From Liquidambar formosana (lineage: Eukaryota > Streptophyta > Magnoliopsida > Saxifragales > Altingiaceae), in NCBI GenBank assembly GCA_039720395.1, contig CM077823.1, forward strand, positions 12,480,107 through 12,544,106: 64,000 bases of DNA, read 5' to 3'. Within the stretch, counting starts at the first letter, position 1. Each line of letters opens with the position of its first letter. Shown piece after piece: positions 24,082 to 35,434 of the stretch. Made by a program: the position numbers and the translations under genes. The notes under the pieces are model-generated. The model was not told the DNA's origin. It made no database searches and worked only from the letters and a program-made list of their open reading frames with translations.

Positions 24082-25317
24082 TTAATCAAACAAGAGAAGA
24101 CTAATCCTCAGGCGGAAGGTGGAAAGTAGGGAGCATAGCGCTGCAAAATGGTCTCCTACATTTCCTTGACGGTGCTCGAGGTCCGTAATACGGTTCCCAA
24201 CATCTTGAAAGCCCTGAGTCATGGTCATATGTAGGGATCCAATAGCAGTCAGGACGGTCTGGAGGCTTGGGGCGTCCTCTTGCTCTGCTGGAGGCGGCTG
24301 TGGCTCATCCTCATGTTCCTCATTCAGAGGATCCTCCTCATGTGGTTGTTGAGCAACTCATGGGTCTCGAGTCCATTCACCGTTGGTATTTTGCACAAAC
24401 TTCATGCGTTTCAGAGTTGCTTCATCATAAATGTCCGAGCTTTTGGCATTATACGCATCAATTTCATTGCCCAGATTGACATCAAAAATCTTGAAAACCT
24501 CAGTGAGGGCATTTCCATAAGGAAGGCAACCAGTGGACTTCTTGGCACAGTCATGCATGTGGTAAAGGATGATAAAGGCTAAGTCAAGCCTTTTTCCATT
24601 CAGCACACACCAAATAAGAAAAATGTCTATATAGCCCACATAGGAATGGCTTCTAGCCCACGACATGAGATTATAGGAGATGATGTGATGGATAATGCGG
24701 GAAGTGACGGTCATATCATTCACATAAGGAAGAAAAGCTTGTTGAATGGTTGAATCATTGCAAATTTGTTGGAGGGCTTGGATTTTGTCAAAATCAGGTC
24801 TAACGGTCCAACCATGAGTGTCAAAGCTTTAAATAGTATTTTCAGTAGGAAGATTAAACACAGCAGCAATGGTTGATATGCGAAGATCAATTGGTGTCCC
24901 TTTAACCCACGATTTGATTTCATAATCTTTGGTAAACTTGAAATTAGCATAGAAAACCCTAACAAGTCTAGGGTAGCATGTATTGTTCAACGTGAGAAAG
25001 AAATCCCACCCAATGGCCTTGAATAGATTAGAAATGTAAATTCGTTGGCCATCAAAGAACTCAAAAGACACAATCTTACCGAATTCAACCCGGCGATTTT
25101 TGTAGGAATCTTGATATTTCTTGAGGGTTTAGGCATCCTTGCACAACCCTTCATCACTGTGCTTAGCCTTGGATAGTCTTTCGTGTTGGTGAGATGATTC
25201 TTCTTGAGTTGGATTGGACGGAGGAGGTTGAGAAGTGCCGGAACCACCCTTGCGCTTGGTTTGAGCCCTAGACGCATCCATGGAGGCCTTGAGAAGCTTT
25301 TCCGTTCGATTTGTCAT
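24082..25317 (-). pseudogene. Third ORF of the copia, plant-transposon-protein-like
   Basis: One frame runs for 411 codons from ATG 25317 to a stop at 24082, with in-frame stops at 25131-25129, 24831-24829 and 24360-24358 but no frameshift. The N-terminus is polar (Pro, Ser, Lys). The core reads FEFFDGQRIYISNLF, GWDFFLTLNNTCYPRLVR-type blocks, VFYANFKF, WARSHSYVGYIDIFLIW, LPYGNALTEVFKIFDVNL and SSDIYDEATLKRMKF, closely like the family called 'putative plant transposon protein' (PF20167-like, from memory). An acidic Pro-rich linker and a likely coiled coil end it. It lies where some Sireviruses carry an env-like ORF, but I see no clear signal peptide or fusion peptide. Its role is unknown. Confidence 0.75.
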
Positions 25318-25479
25318 GATTTGGAAGCAATGGAAGAGGATGGGAAGGGTGGAATTTGAAAGGTTTGGTGGGAGATGAACAGTTGGGAGGAAGGAGAGAG
25401 AGTTTAGGCGACTAGAGAGAGAGAAATGTGAGAATGAGGGAGAAAATTCGCGGATTGGGGGTTTAATAAGCCTTCCCCG

Positions 25480-25590
25480 ATAGATTTAGTCGACTAAATC
25501 AATGATTTAGTCGACTACAAAAAACTGTAGCCTTATTCCTCTATATTTAGTCGACTAGATCAAACATTTAGTCGACTAAATGTGTTAAAA
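25480..25590. promoter_or_regulatory. Second TTTAGTCGACTA array, upstream of the third ORF
   Basis: Four copies of ATTTAGTCGACTA (near 25485, 25507, 25545, 25567) lie between the end of pol and the start of the third ORF, about 160 bp upstream of the latter's ATG. The same palindromic word is repeated five or six times in each LTR's U3 (18530-18700, 31180-31365) and nowhere else in the element that I can see. I infer a shared regulatory role. Confidence 0.55.
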
Positions 25591-25782
25591 CACACAAATA
25601 GCCCATGTATGCAATCTATTTTCAACAAATATCATCATATTGTTATGATTTATCATGAAAAACATTCAAACTCATGAAATAAATGCATTTGATCAACAAT
25701 TTCTCAATGTAATAAGACATTAAGCTTCTGTAGCACAAAGTTCATGGTGTATAGACATGAGATCATGTAATATGCATATGAA

Positions 25783-28700
25783 TCATTGATTAATCACATC
25801 ATGCATCAAACACATGCCAAGTTCTCGTTTAATGAAGTTAAAACGGTCTTCTTGAAGAGGCTTGGTGAAGATATCGGCCAATTGGTGGTCAGTGCCTATG
25901 AAATCAATTTCAACATCACCTCTTTGGATATGATCACGAATGAAATGGTGTCTTATCTCAATGTGCTTAGTTCGTGAGTGTTGTATTGGGTTCTTGGTTA
26001 AGTTTATAGCACTAGTATTGTCACATTTGATGGGAATCTGATCAAAATGAAGTACATAGTCCTCAAGTTGTTGTTTCATGTACAACACTTGTGCACAACA
26101 ACTACCGGCCGCAATGTACTCGGCTTCGGTGGTTGAAAGTGCTACCGATGTTTGTTTCTTACTAAACCAAGATACTAGTGAGTGACCTAGGAAATGGCAA
26201 GTCCCACTAGTGCTCTTGCGGTCATCTTTGCCACCAGCAAAGTCCGCATCGGAGTAGCTAATCATGTCAAATGATGTAAACTTAGGAAACCATGAGCCAA
26301 AGTTAATTGTGCCACTTAAATATTTGAAAATACGTTTTACAGCAAGCATGTGAGATTCTTTAGGACATGATTGAAATCTAGCACACAGGCAAATACTAAA
26401 CATGATATCGGGTCTACTTGCGGTTAAATAGAGTAAACTACCAATCATACCTCTATATTTCTTTTGATCCACATCTTTCCCATTTTCATCCTTGTCTATT
26501 TTGATAGAGGTGCTCATGGGAGTAGAGAATTTTCTTCCATCTTCCAATCCATACTTTTTGAGTAGATCTTTGACATATTTGGATTGATTTATGAATGTTC
26601 CTTCCTTTGATTGCTTAATTTGAAGTCCGAGAAAGAATGTTAGTTCACCCATCATGCTCATCTCAAATTCCTCCTGCATGATCTTAGAAAATTCCTCGCA
26701 AAGATTCTCATTAGCGGATCCAAAGATAATATCATCAACATAAATTTGAACTAGAAGCATATTGTCATCGATGGTTTTAATAAAAAGTGTGGTGTCAAGT
26801 TTCCCTCTTTTAAAACCATTTTTGAGTAAAAATCCACTAAGCCTTTTATACCAAGCTCTAGGAGCTTGTTTTAAACCATATAAAGCCTTGCTTAGTTTAA
26901 AAACATGATTTGGAAATTCATGACTTTCAAAACCGGGAGGTTGTTCAACATAAACTTCCTCTTCTATAAAACCATTTAAAAATGCAATCTTGACATCCAT
27001 TTGAAATAGTTTAAAATCTTTATGACATACATATGCAAGCAACATTCTTATGGCTTCAAGTCTAGCTACCGGAGCATAGGTCTCATCATAATTTATGCCT
27101 TCTTGTTGATTATAACCTTGGGCTACAAGTCGAGCCTTGTTTCTAGTAACAACTCTGGATTCATCCTTTTTGTTTCTAAACACCCACTTAGTTCCAATTA
27201 CTCCATGGTCATGTGGTCTAGGTACCAAGGTCCAAACCTTGTTCCTTTCAAATTGGTTGAGTTCATCTTGCATAGCAAGGACCCATGATTCATCATTTTC
27301 GGCTTCATTAATGTTTTTAGGTTCAATTTGAGATAAAAAGGCAAGATGATCACATATATTTCTCATGGAAGAACGAGTTCTTACCCCACGTGAGGGTTCA
27401 CCTAGGATTTGATCCTTAGGATGATTCCTCACAAATTTCCAAGTCTTGGTGACATCCGGATGAAGTGGAGTGTCTTCAATTTCTACTTCTTCTTCCGGTT
27501 TCTTGACTTCAATGACTTCATCTTCTTCTTTCTCTTTGCCTTTGTCTTGTGGGTCTTGCTTATTGTTAAGATTCAAGTTCTCAACTTGTTCTTGCAAGCT
27601 TATACCTACATCATCATCATCATCCACATTTCTCTTGGTGGCAAGAGGGTTAGTTTCATCAAATACAACATGCATAGATTCTTGAACGGTTAAAGTTCTC
27701 TTGTTAAATACTCTATATGCTTTACTTTTCATAGAATAACCAAGAAATACACCTTCATCGGATTTGGAATCAAATTTAGAAAGTTTATCTCTATCATTTA
27801 ATATAAAGCACTTGCAACCAAAGACTTTAAAGTAACCTATATTAGGTTTCTTATCATTCCAAAATTCATAAGGAGTCTTACCAAGTTTAGATCTTAATAG
27901 CACTCTATTCATTACATAACATGAGGTGTTAATGGTCTCTGCCCAAAAATATTGAGGTAAAGAGTGTTCATTAAGCATGGTTCTAGACATTTCTTCAAGT
28001 GTTCTATTCTTCCTTTCAACTACACCATTTTGTTGTGGAGTTCTAGGAGTTGAGAAATTGTGACTAAACCCATTCTCATCACAATATTGTACAATATCTT
28101 TATTGACAAATTCACTCCTCCTATCACTCCTAACATGTGTAATGGTATAACCTTTCTCATTTTGGACCCTTCTACAATAAGTAACGAATGTAGCATGAGT
28201 CTCATCTTTATGTGCAAGGAAGAACACCCATGTATACCTAGAGTAGTCATCAACAATTACAAATGCATAATGCTTTCCTCCAAGACTTGCAATAGCAATA
28301 GGTCCAAATAAGTCCATATGAATAAGTTGCAAAGGTCTTGTAGTTGAAATGTGAGCTTTTGTTTTGAAAGAAGACTTGGTTTGTTTTCCAAATTGGCATG
28401 CACTACAAACTCCATCTTTTGAAAATTTTGCTTTTAGTAAACCTCTTACTAGTTCATGCCTAGAAAGTTTTGAAATCAAATCCATGCTAGCATACCCAAG
28501 TCTTCTATGCCATAACCAATGATTTTCATTTAAAGCGGAGAAGTAATGTACATTTTGTAATGCGATTTCTTCGAACTCTATAGCATAGATGTTACCAATC
28601 CTATATACAACAAATAGTGTCTTAACATCATCTTCAATTATGCATTTATTAGATTTAAAAGTAACTCTGTAACCTTTATCACATAATTGACTAATGTTAA

Positions 28701-28929
28701 GGAGATTATGCTTTAAACCATCAACTAATAAAACATTTTCAACACAAAGTGAGGAATTCTTACCAACCTTGCCAATGCCAATTATCTTACCTTTGGCATT
28801 GTCTCCAAATGTCACGAAGCCGCCGTCCTTGGGCTTCAAAGAGACGAACTTTGATCTATCACCCGTCATGTGCCTTGAGTAACCACTATCAAGAAACCAT
28901 TTCTCATTGCTTGATGACTTCAAGCACAC
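25783..28929 (-). CDS. pol: Copia pol: protease, integrase, RT, RNase H
   Basis: 1048 codons are open. The protease motif DSG lies at residues 14-16, where the usual Cys after it is Tyr. The integrase zinc finger is H137, H141, C175, C178. The integrase triad is D206, D269, E305, though the segment around D269 reads SDRRSEF where SD(N/H)GGEF is usual. The RT box YVDD is at 730-733. RNase H follows with YSDADFAGG and ends in [12 protein letters not shown] stop lies just upstream in this frame (28932-28930) and no ATG is near the start, so expression would need fusion to gag, which is in another frame. Gag ends with TGA at 28940. Likely unable to replicate on its own. Confidence 0.9.
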   Translation of the reverse strand: MCLKSSSNEKWFLDSGYSRHMTGDRSKFVSLKPKDGGFVTFGDNAKGKIIGIGKVGKNSSLCVENVLLVDGLKHNLLNISQLCDKGYRVTFKSNKCIIEDDVKTLFVVYRIGNIYAIEFEEIALQNVHYFSALNENHWLWHRRLGYASMDLISKLSRHELVRGLLKAKFSKDGVCSACQFGKQTKSSFKTKAHISTTRPLQLIHMDLFGPIAIASLGGKHYAFVIVDDYSRYTWVFFLAHKDETHATFVTYCRRVQNEKGYTITHVRSDRRSEFVNKDIVQYCDENGFSHNFSTPRTPQQNGVVERKNRTLEEMSRTMLNEHSLPQYFWAETINTSCYVMNRVLLRSKLGKTPYEFWNDKKPNIGYFKVFGCKCFILNDRDKLSKFDSKSDEGVFLGYSMKSKAYRVFNKRTLTVQESMHVVFDETNPLATKRNVDDDDDVGISLQEQVENLNLNNKQDPQDKGKEKEEDEVIEVKKPEEEVEIEDTPLHPDVTKTWKFVRNHPKDQILGEPSRGVRTRSSMRNICDHLAFLSQIEPKNINEAENDESWVLAMQDELNQFERNKVWTLVPRPHDHGVIGTKWVFRNKKDESRVVTRNKARLVAQGYNQQEGINYDETYAPVARLEAIRMLLAYVCHKDFKLFQMDVKIAFLNGFIEEEVYVEQPPGFESHEFPNHVFKLSKALYGLKQAPRAWYKRLSGFLLKNGFKRGKLDTTLFIKTIDDNMLLVQIYVDDIIFGSANENLCEEFSKIMQEEFEMSMMGELTFFLGLQIKQSKEGTFINQSKYVKDLLKKYGLEDGRKFSTPMSTSIKIDKDENGKDVDQKKYRGMIGSLLYLTASRPDIMFSICLCARFQSCPKESHMLAVKRIFKYLSGTINFGSWFPKFTSFDMISYSDADFAGGKDDRKSTSGTCHFLGHSLVSWFSKKQTSVALSTTEAEYIAAGSCCAQVLYMKQQLEDYVLHFDQIPIKCDNTSAINLTKNPIQHSRTKHIEIRHHFIRDHIQRGDVEIDFIGTDHQLADIFTKPLQEDRFNFIKRELGMCLMHDVINQ

Positions 28930-28939
28930 CTACACAAGT

Positions 28940-30487
28940 TCAAGTAACTTTCTTTGGTACCCATACTTTCTTGGGTCCATAGGGGTTAGCCATAGGAGGT
29001 GAGGTTCCCTTAACTACCCACACCTTCTTGGTGAAACTTTTAGGTCTTCTTCTCATGTTACAAGTATAAATGTTGTGTCCTTCCTTATTACAATAAGTGC
29101 ATGAGATTTTAGGTGTGCTAGGAACCTTAGGCTTGGGAAAGAAATTAATGTAGGATTTTTGTTTAACATGTTCTTGATAACCAATTCCGGCCTTGTCAAA
29201 GCACCATCTTTGACTAGTTAATATCTTATCCAAGTTATCCCTTTCATTGGTAAACTTGGCCAAGGTATTAGTCAAGTCCTCAATCTTTTCTTTTAATGAT
29301 GTATTTTCACTTTCAAGATTAGATTGAAAGATGGTAGGAGGAGAGTCTATCTTACTTTTTAATTCTAAGTTCTCATTCTTTAAAATATCTAATTCTTTTT
29401 GAAGAGATGTGATATTCTTTTTCAAATCATTGTTTTTGATGGAAAATCTTTTTAATTCAAAAAATGTGTCTTCAAGAGCATTTTGTAATTCTTCATAAGT
29501 AGGAAGTTCTTCTATAGGATAATCACATGAGTTAGTTTCGATTACCTCATCTTCCTTTGCCATGAGACAAAAGTTTGCCACTTCTTGATCGCAAGAAATC
29601 TCCTCATCTTCTTCATCACTATTTGCCTCATCATCCCAAGTGATGGTGAAGCTTTCTTCTTGAATTTTCTATTGTCCTTGAAGTTGTTGTTATTGTGGCT
29701 TGTCTGTTGTAGTTGTTGTTAAGTTGAGGACAATTTATCTTGATATGTCCGGACTTCTTGCATTCAAAACACACTTGTGAGTCTCTATTAGAGTTCTCCC
29801 CTCTACTTGGAATTCTTTTGGATGAATCACCCTTGTTGAATCTCCTTCCTTGGTTTCTTCTTGAGAAGAACTTCTTGAGCTTATGAGATATGAAGGCAAT
29901 GTCTTCATCTTCTTCATTCTCACACTCTTCATTTGGTGATTCTTCTTCATCTTGTGAGGCCTTGAGAGCCAAGCTCTTGGAATTTTACTAAGAGAATTCA
30001 AAGGATTTATAATAGCATTGAAATGAGCAAACATATCTCTAATAGATTCATCTTTCTTCATTTTGAATAATTCATATTCACAAACAAGCATATTAATTTT
30101 AGCCTCTTTCACTTGAGAGGTTCCTTCATAGGTGACCTCTAAAGTATCCCAAATTTCTTTGACACTAGTGCACCTAGAGATTTTGCTAAATTCATCATTA
30201 GTGAGAGCACAATATAGTAAGCCAATAGCTTTAGAGTTGAGCTCAAGAGACTTGTGATCAGCACTAGTGTATTCTTGTGGCACTTTAGGGAGTGTAACTC
30301 CATCTACCACTTTAGTGGGAATCAAAGGACCCTTAGAGGTAATATTCCATAGCTCATAACTAGTGGATTGAATAAAAATTTGCATTCTAATCTTCCAGAA
30401 ATTATATAGAGAAGCATCTCCATTAAAAAGAGGTGGTCTATTGGACGATTGTCCTTCGGTAAATCCATTACCACTATAATTGGCCAT
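28940..30487 (-). pseudogene. gag: Copia gag with two CCHC knuckles, broken
   Basis: ATG at 30487 begins the usual copia gag (RPPLFNGDASLYNFWKIRM), followed by the UBN2-type capsid region with conserved CKEIW-like blocks. Near 29975 a deletion of perhaps 60-80 codons relative to the gag at 33364 also shifts the frame. The next frame (29972-29631) has the first knuckle CFECKKSGHIKINC. Another shift near 29600 returns to the original frame, with a long coiled coil (Leu/Lys/Glu heptads, about 29480-29220) and a second knuckle CTYCNKEGHNIYTC. It ends at 28940. Gag forms the particle; this copy is not functional. Confidence 0.88.
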
Positions 30488-30526
30488 ATCGTTCCTCGTA
30501 AGACAAACATGTCAAATACAAGAGGT

Positions 30527-30542
30527 TAGGCTCTTATACCAA
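30527..30542 (-). other. Primer-binding site, iMet tRNA type
   Basis: The sense strand reads TTGGTATAAGAGCC directly after the 5' LTR, one base off the plant initiator-Met complement TGGTATCAGAGC. It primes minus-strand DNA synthesis and confirms the element's direction. Confidence 0.85.
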
Positions 30543-30543
30543 T

Positions 30544-31861
30544 TGTTATCCCAAGTGTAAAACCCTAGAGGGGGGTGAATAGGGTTTATAGCCAATTAAA
30601 AATAATTATGACAAACTAAAAATCAGATTATTGCAACTAATAGAAAATGTAACAATAAGCAATAATGAAAAAGAGTTAGAGAATGCAAACACAAGCTATT
30701 AATGAGGTTCGGCCTTCCCGCCTACGTCCTCGCCTCAAGAGCGCCGCTTGAGGATTCCACAATCCACTATAACAATCTCCTTCAAGGGTGGAGATCAAAC
30801 CTTTTACAAAGAGAAGCTCTCTTCAAGACAAATCTCTTTTGTCTCACTAGGGTTCACACAACCCTTACAACACTTGAATTTGAAGTTGGTTTGTTGTAAA
30901 CAATCTCTCTAGAAGAAAATACAACTCTTGAAAGCTCAATAAACTTCTAATAATTGTTCAATTGAATGGTCTTTAAGAATTAGGGCTTGAAAGCTCTTTT
31001 TCAAAGGATGAGAATTGATTGCTCTTGTATGGATACTCATAAATGAGTTTGAAAGCTTGTATTTATACCCATATGGCCTAAAATGGCCATTACAAGCATT
31101 AAATGCCGGGAAAGAGCCGTTTCGTGGCAATTAATGCTTCATTTGGCTTTCAAAAAACTAGCCGTTACAGTTCATTCGAGTCATTTAGTCGACTAAAAGT
31201 CCCCATGTAGTCAACTAGAAATATCAGTAGTGAAAATATGGCATATCTGCATGATTTAGTCGACTAAAACTCCTCATTTAGTCGACTACAAATATCAGTA
31301 GTCAAAACTGGCCATTTTCTCTTGATTTAGTCGACTACATCCATGATGTAGTTGACTAAACCTTGGTTTTTCAAGGTTTAGCCTATTTTCTCATGAGATA
31401 TCAACACTAGTTCAATTTTATCTCAACTTAGGCCTCTAGTGATGATAAATTAAGTTCAATTAGGGTTCCTAGAGTCCATCTAAGTCAATAGAGCAAAGTC
31501 ATGAGCAATTATTTACATTTTAGAACCTAAAACCTCACTTGTAGCCTAAATGAGTCTCATTGACAATGATTGCATGGCTTGAGGTGATTTAGGTCCATTG
31601 CTAACTTTTTATGCTCTTGTTGCATCATGCTTGAGTTCCCTTGACGCTTTGGACACGAGCCTTGAGTTCCATGACTTGGTTAGGCTATTGAGTGCATATG
31701 CTTGAGTCATTTGATCCTTAAGCTTAAGCTTGAAACAATTTGATCTTGATTACCTAGCTTTGATCATGTTCTTGACATTTAAACCATTAGAACTTACATC
31801 GATCTTTTGTTATCATCAAAATCTCGAATATGCCCTTGGTTGAAAACCTTTAGGTCTAACA
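30544..31861 (-). repeat. 5' LTR of the copia
   Basis: Intact 1,318-bp LTR, TG...CA on the plus strand as well, since its ends are inverted. On the sense strand the order is U3 with the TTTAGTCGACTA array (31180-31365), a TATA-like GGGTATAAATAC near 31070, then the hairpin CCTCAAG/CTTGAGG (30733-30753), and U5 ending at 30544. It is the promoter-bearing LTR for gag-pol. Confidence 0.92.
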
Positions 31862-32280
31862 CTTAGTAAATGATTCTCACCTAAATCTTCATATTTGAAT
31901 CCCTTCCTAATCTTCTTCCCAAAGCACCCAAGAATCTCTCTCTCTCTTTCTCTCTCACTTTCTTTCTTTCTCTTTCTCTTTCTCTTTCTACCTCCATTCC
32001 AGCACGAAAATTAACCTTAAATATAACTCTATGCATGGGATGCCATTGACACATGGCTAAATCTCCATACCAAATGTCCGTAGAAGATTGCCAAGTGTTG
32101 CTGCAACCCTCCCTTCTTTTGCCATTCGTCACTTATCTCAAGCCATTTGGCTCACTATCATGTGCCATTTGGCATCCTACCTCACAGCCCATATATCAAC
32201 ATGTATATATATATATATCTATAATATGTGTGCGTGTATATATATGTGTGTGTGTGATTTTATTGGGTCGTTATAGTCTG

Positions 32281-33306
32281 AAACTTCTTTTAGTCGTCTG
32301 AAACAATCTTTAAATCGACTGAAACATTGTTTCAGACGACTTAAAGAAGTTTCAGACGACTGATAAGGATTTTTAGCAAACTGAAAAGGCTTTCAGAAGA
32401 CTGAAAATGACCAAGTCTTAAACCATCTCTCTGTAATTTTCAGACGACTCATTTGAGTCGACTAAAAGTAAGTTTAAGACGACTGAAAGGGACTTTGAGA
32501 TGACTGAAAGTCATGCACTAAAAGACCCAGATTACACCCTCTCTGGTATTTTCAGTAGCCTTATTTCAGAAAACTGAAATGCTAATTTCAGCTGACTGTA
32601 GCATTTCAGTCTTCTGAAAAAAGTTTCAGACGACTGAAACCTTCGAGCTCTTACATAATGGCTAGTTTTTTAAACGGTCTTTCAAGCATTAAATACCCAC
32701 CAAACCATCTTTCTAGGCATTTATTGCTACAAAATGGTCACTTGGACCCCTTGGGCTATATATACATGAGTTAAACTCATTTATGAGTATTCATTGAGCT
32801 AAAAATAAGATCATTCATTTACAAGCCCTAATTTCACTTGTGAGCATTTATTGAGATACAATCAATAGTTGAGTGAGCTTTTAATTTCTGTGTATCCACT
32901 CTTTTGAGAGAGTTTCTAGAGCACAAAAACATACTCAAATCATCTTGTATTCAAGGGTTGAAAGAAAACCCATTTGTAAGCACTTGAAGAGTGTGTCTTG
33001 AACAAGTGTTGGTGAAGAACACTTGGAGTTGTAAAGGTTTGTTGCTCCACCTTGAAGGAGAGTGATAGTGGATTGGTGAATCCTCAAGTGAGCTCTTGAG
33101 GCGATGACGTAGGCGGGAAGGCCGAACCTCCTTAACATCGTTTGCATTCTCTTACTCTTAATCTCTTTACTCTTAATCTCTTTATTATTGCTAGTTCTTG
33201 TATTTACCTTTACTTGCAATAATCTGATTTCAAGTTTGCAATTAATTTTTAATTTGGCCAATAACCCTATTCACCCCCCCTCTAGGGTTATATATTTGGG
33301 ACAATA
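32281..33306 (+). repeat. Sirevirus-like 5' LTR (plus), U3 incomplete
   Basis: About 1.03 kb. U3 carries many TTTCAGACGACTGAAA-type inverted words (32281-32640), a TATA element GCTATATATACATG near 32757, the hairpin CCTCAAG/CTTGAGG (33082-33101), and U5 ending GGGACAATA at 33306. The usual TGTTAACC-type LTR start is missing: U3 runs straight into the inverted copy at 15212, across a loop of less than 20 bases near 32310. Confidence 0.85.
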
Positions 33307-33307
33307 A

Positions 33308-33320
33308 TTGGTATCAGAGC
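33308..33320 (+). other. Primer-binding site, iMet tRNA type
   Basis: TTGGTATCAGAGC follows the LTR after a two- to three-base spacer. It matches the plant initiator-Met tRNA 3' end complement exactly over TGGTATCAGAGC. Confidence 0.92.
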
Positions 33321-33363
33321 AGGGCTCTAATTTTGATTTGAAATCTTTACTAGAGTTAAGATC

Positions 33364-34479
33364 ATGTCAAAATATTTTGGAACTCTTATTACCGAAGGTC
33401 AATCGACCCTAAGGCCACCTTTATTTGATGGCTTTCTATATAATTTTTGGAAAATAAAAATGAGAATTTTTATTCAAGCCTCCAACTATGAAGTATGGAA
33501 GGTTTTTGAAAATGGACCCCATATACCCACTAAGACCCAAGAAGAATGGGATGATAATGACAAGAGACTCATGGAAATCAATGCTAAAGCTATGAATTTT
33601 TTATATTGTGCACTTGCTCCAAATGAATTTAGTAAAATCTGTAGGTGCACTAACGCCAAAGAGATATGGGATGAACTAGAGGTTTCCTGTGAAGGAACAC
33701 CTCAAGTTAAAGAAGCCAAAATTAATACGCTTGTATGTGAATATGAATTATTTAGAATGAAAGAGTATGAGACTATTTTCTATATGTTTACTCGCTTCAA
33801 TATTATTGTTAATTCATTGAGCTCTCTTGGTAAAACCTATTCTAACTCGGAATTGGTGAGAAAGATACTTAGGTGTCTTCCTAAAGCTTGGGATTCTTTG
33901 ACCACCTCCATTCTTCAAGGAAGGGATCTCAACAATATGAGCTTAAGCGATTTAAATGGCAATCTTACAACATATGAGCTCACTATGAACGCTCGTGAAG
34001 ATGTTGAAGAAGATAATGACTCAAGTAAAGCATCAAGCGATAAAGATGTAGCTCATTTTTGCCTCATGGCACAAGAAGATGAGGTAAACTCTAATCTTGA
34101 TGAATCGTCTTATTATGAAGAGCTTCAAATTTCTTTTGATGACTTACTTGAAGAATGCGAGAAACTTGCTCATAAAAATATTGTTTTGAAAAAGAAAATT
34201 TCTTTTCTCTCAAATGTTATTGAAAATTTGAATAATCTTAATAATGATTTGAAGAGACAAAATGAGCAAGATATTTTTAAAAATCAACCTTTATTATGCT
34301 TTCAAAAAGAAACTATTTCTTTAAAAGAAAAGATTGATAACTTGACGCCTACCTTGACCAAGTTTTTAGATGGTAAAGAAAATTTTGATAAAACATTAGG
34401 AAGTCAAAGGTGTGTTTTTGACAAAACCAACTTGGAAAAATCTTACCTAAACTCTTTTGTCAAAACAAAACGTATTTAG
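33364..34479 (+). CDS. gag: Copia gag without zinc knuckles
   Basis: 371 codons are open from an ATG 44 nt after the primer-binding site. RPPLFDGFLYNFWKIKMRIF and the UBN2-type capsid region (residues about 15-210) match the gag of the copia at 17889-31861, about half the residues being identical by eye. The CCHC knuckle expected after residue 220 is absent: the text goes from an acidic stretch directly to DVAHFCLMAQEDE. A coiled-coil-rich C-terminus follows. The stop at 34477 is early: in the same frame the conserved tail GPKMVWVSKKVA continues to 34557. The second knuckle is missing too. No pol follows. It may have been a particle protein depending on other elements. Confidence 0.85.
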   Translation: MSKYFGTLITEGQSTLRPPLFDGFLYNFWKIKMRIFIQASNYEVWKVFENGPHIPTKTQEEWDDNDKRLMEINAKAMNFLYCALAPNEFSKICRCTNAKEIWDELEVSCEGTPQVKEAKINTLVCEYELFRMKEYETIFYMFTRFNIIVNSLSSLGKTYSNSELVRKILRCLPKAWDSLTTSILQGRDLNNMSLSDLNGNLTTYELTMNAREDVEEDNDSSKASSDKDVAHFCLMAQEDEVNSNLDESSYYEELQISFDDLLEECEKLAHKNIVLKKKISFLSNVIENLNNLNNDLKRQNEQDIFKNQPLLCFQKETISLKEKIDNLTPTLTKFLDGKENFDKTLGSQRCVFDKTNLEKSYLNSFVKTKRI

Positions 34480-34559
34480 AAGTCTAAAGGAGTTATAATT
34501 CTAAGTACTAACCCTCATGGACCCAAAATGGTTTGGGTATCAAAGAAAGTTGCATAATT

Positions 34560-35434
34560 TTATTTTGTAGGTATGCAACCTCAAAAGTTAGAAACCTTTT
34601 CATAAGGTGATATTGGTAAGAACTCCCTCTTTATTTATAAAAAGTTTTATTCTTTGAAGAGTGGAAGCATGAGCTTGGCAAGAGTACTATAATTATAAAA
34701 ATCAAATCAATGCATGATGATAAGGTTTTGTATATTTATTCATTGATCTTGATATATATTTTTTTAATGAGATAGATGCATGAAATGACTAATATTGCAT
34801 ATCTCTTTCTATAAGTCTTATGTGATTCAATACTTAAAATCTTAAAAATTCATTCTAACTCAAGGTTTCATTTTTCAATTGATATTTCAACAATTGATAT
34901 CTATTCTTTTCAAAATCTTGTATTATATACACATTATAGACTTGAAAGCTTGATCCACATGATAATTTTGATGCTATTCATTGCTAGACTTATTGATATT
35001 TTGAATCTCATGTGTGGCATGAAAACTTGTGAGCTTAAATATACATTTTCTCTTGGTATCATGATTATATATGAACATCATTCTTTTTTATGATGTCAAA
35101 GGGGGAGAAATGAGTAATTGATGTTATATTCTCTTTGTACATGATGAGTATATGATTTAGGGGGAGAATATGACAAAGGGGGAGAATATGAGTCTAATGT
35201 AAAAATGCATGATAATCTTACTTTCGATATTTTTAATATCATACACACATTAAATGGTATAGATGCATATTGATGATAGCCATTGGTATTATTGCATACT
35301 CTATTATTGGTATCATTATGTATATTGTTAGGGGGAGCATGAAAATTCTGTTTATTTATTACCCTCCAACAATTTCAAAGTTTATTGTTTTATCATCAAC
35401 ATCAATAGTTTGTCATCATCAAAAAGGGGGAGAT
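34560..35434 (+). promoter_or_regulatory. Noncoding spacer with five AGGGGGAG polypurine tracts
   Basis: No protein-coding remnant of protease, integrase or RT was seen between gag and the 3' LTR. AGGGGGAG occurs near 35097, 35161, 35178, 35330 and, as AAAAAGGGGGAGAT, directly before the 3' LTR (35421-35434). The last is the functional polypurine tract by position; the others fit the multiplied tracts known in Sireviruses. The pol is therefore lost, not just mutated. Confidence 0.8.

Larger units (their letters stand above)
17889..31861 (-). mobile_element. Sirevirus-like Ty1/copia element with third ORF
   Basis: Two LTRs (17889-23723 including a nested hAT, and 30544-31861) look nearly identical by eye. 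The exact TSD CTTAG lies at 17884-17888 and 31862-31866. The LTR begins TG and ends CA (TA in the left copy). Transcription runs right to left: 5' LTR, iMet-type primer-binding site, gag, pol, a third ORF, polypurine tract, 3' LTR. Repeated CTCCCCCT-type polypurine tracts (sense AGGGGGAG) before the 3' LTR, arrays of palindromes in U3 and two CCHC knuckles in gag all point to the Sirevirus (SIRE/Maximus) group. The pol is open, gag is broken, and the element looks recent. Confidence 0.92.
15213..32275. mobile_element. Gypsy-type solo LTR, about 3.1 kb, split by a nested copia
   Basis: The ends TGAAACGACCC (15213) and GGGTCGTTATA (ending 32275) are near-inverted and resemble chromovirus LTR termini of the TGTAACGACCC type. 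The duplication GTCTG is exact at 15208-15212 and 32276-32280. Without the copia at 17889-31866, the LTR is about 3,085 bp (2,676 + 409). No gypsy coding sequence or second LTR is present, which fits LTR-LTR recombination to a solo LTR. The final CA has become TA. Three separate tandem arrays lie inside it. The gypsy lineage is an inference from the ends only. Confidence 0.65.

Noticed and set aside
25783..28929. A stand-alone cellular gene reading of the long pol frame
   Set aside because: It lies between a copia gag and polypurine tracts inside TSD-bounded LTRs, with protease, integrase, RT and RNase H in order.
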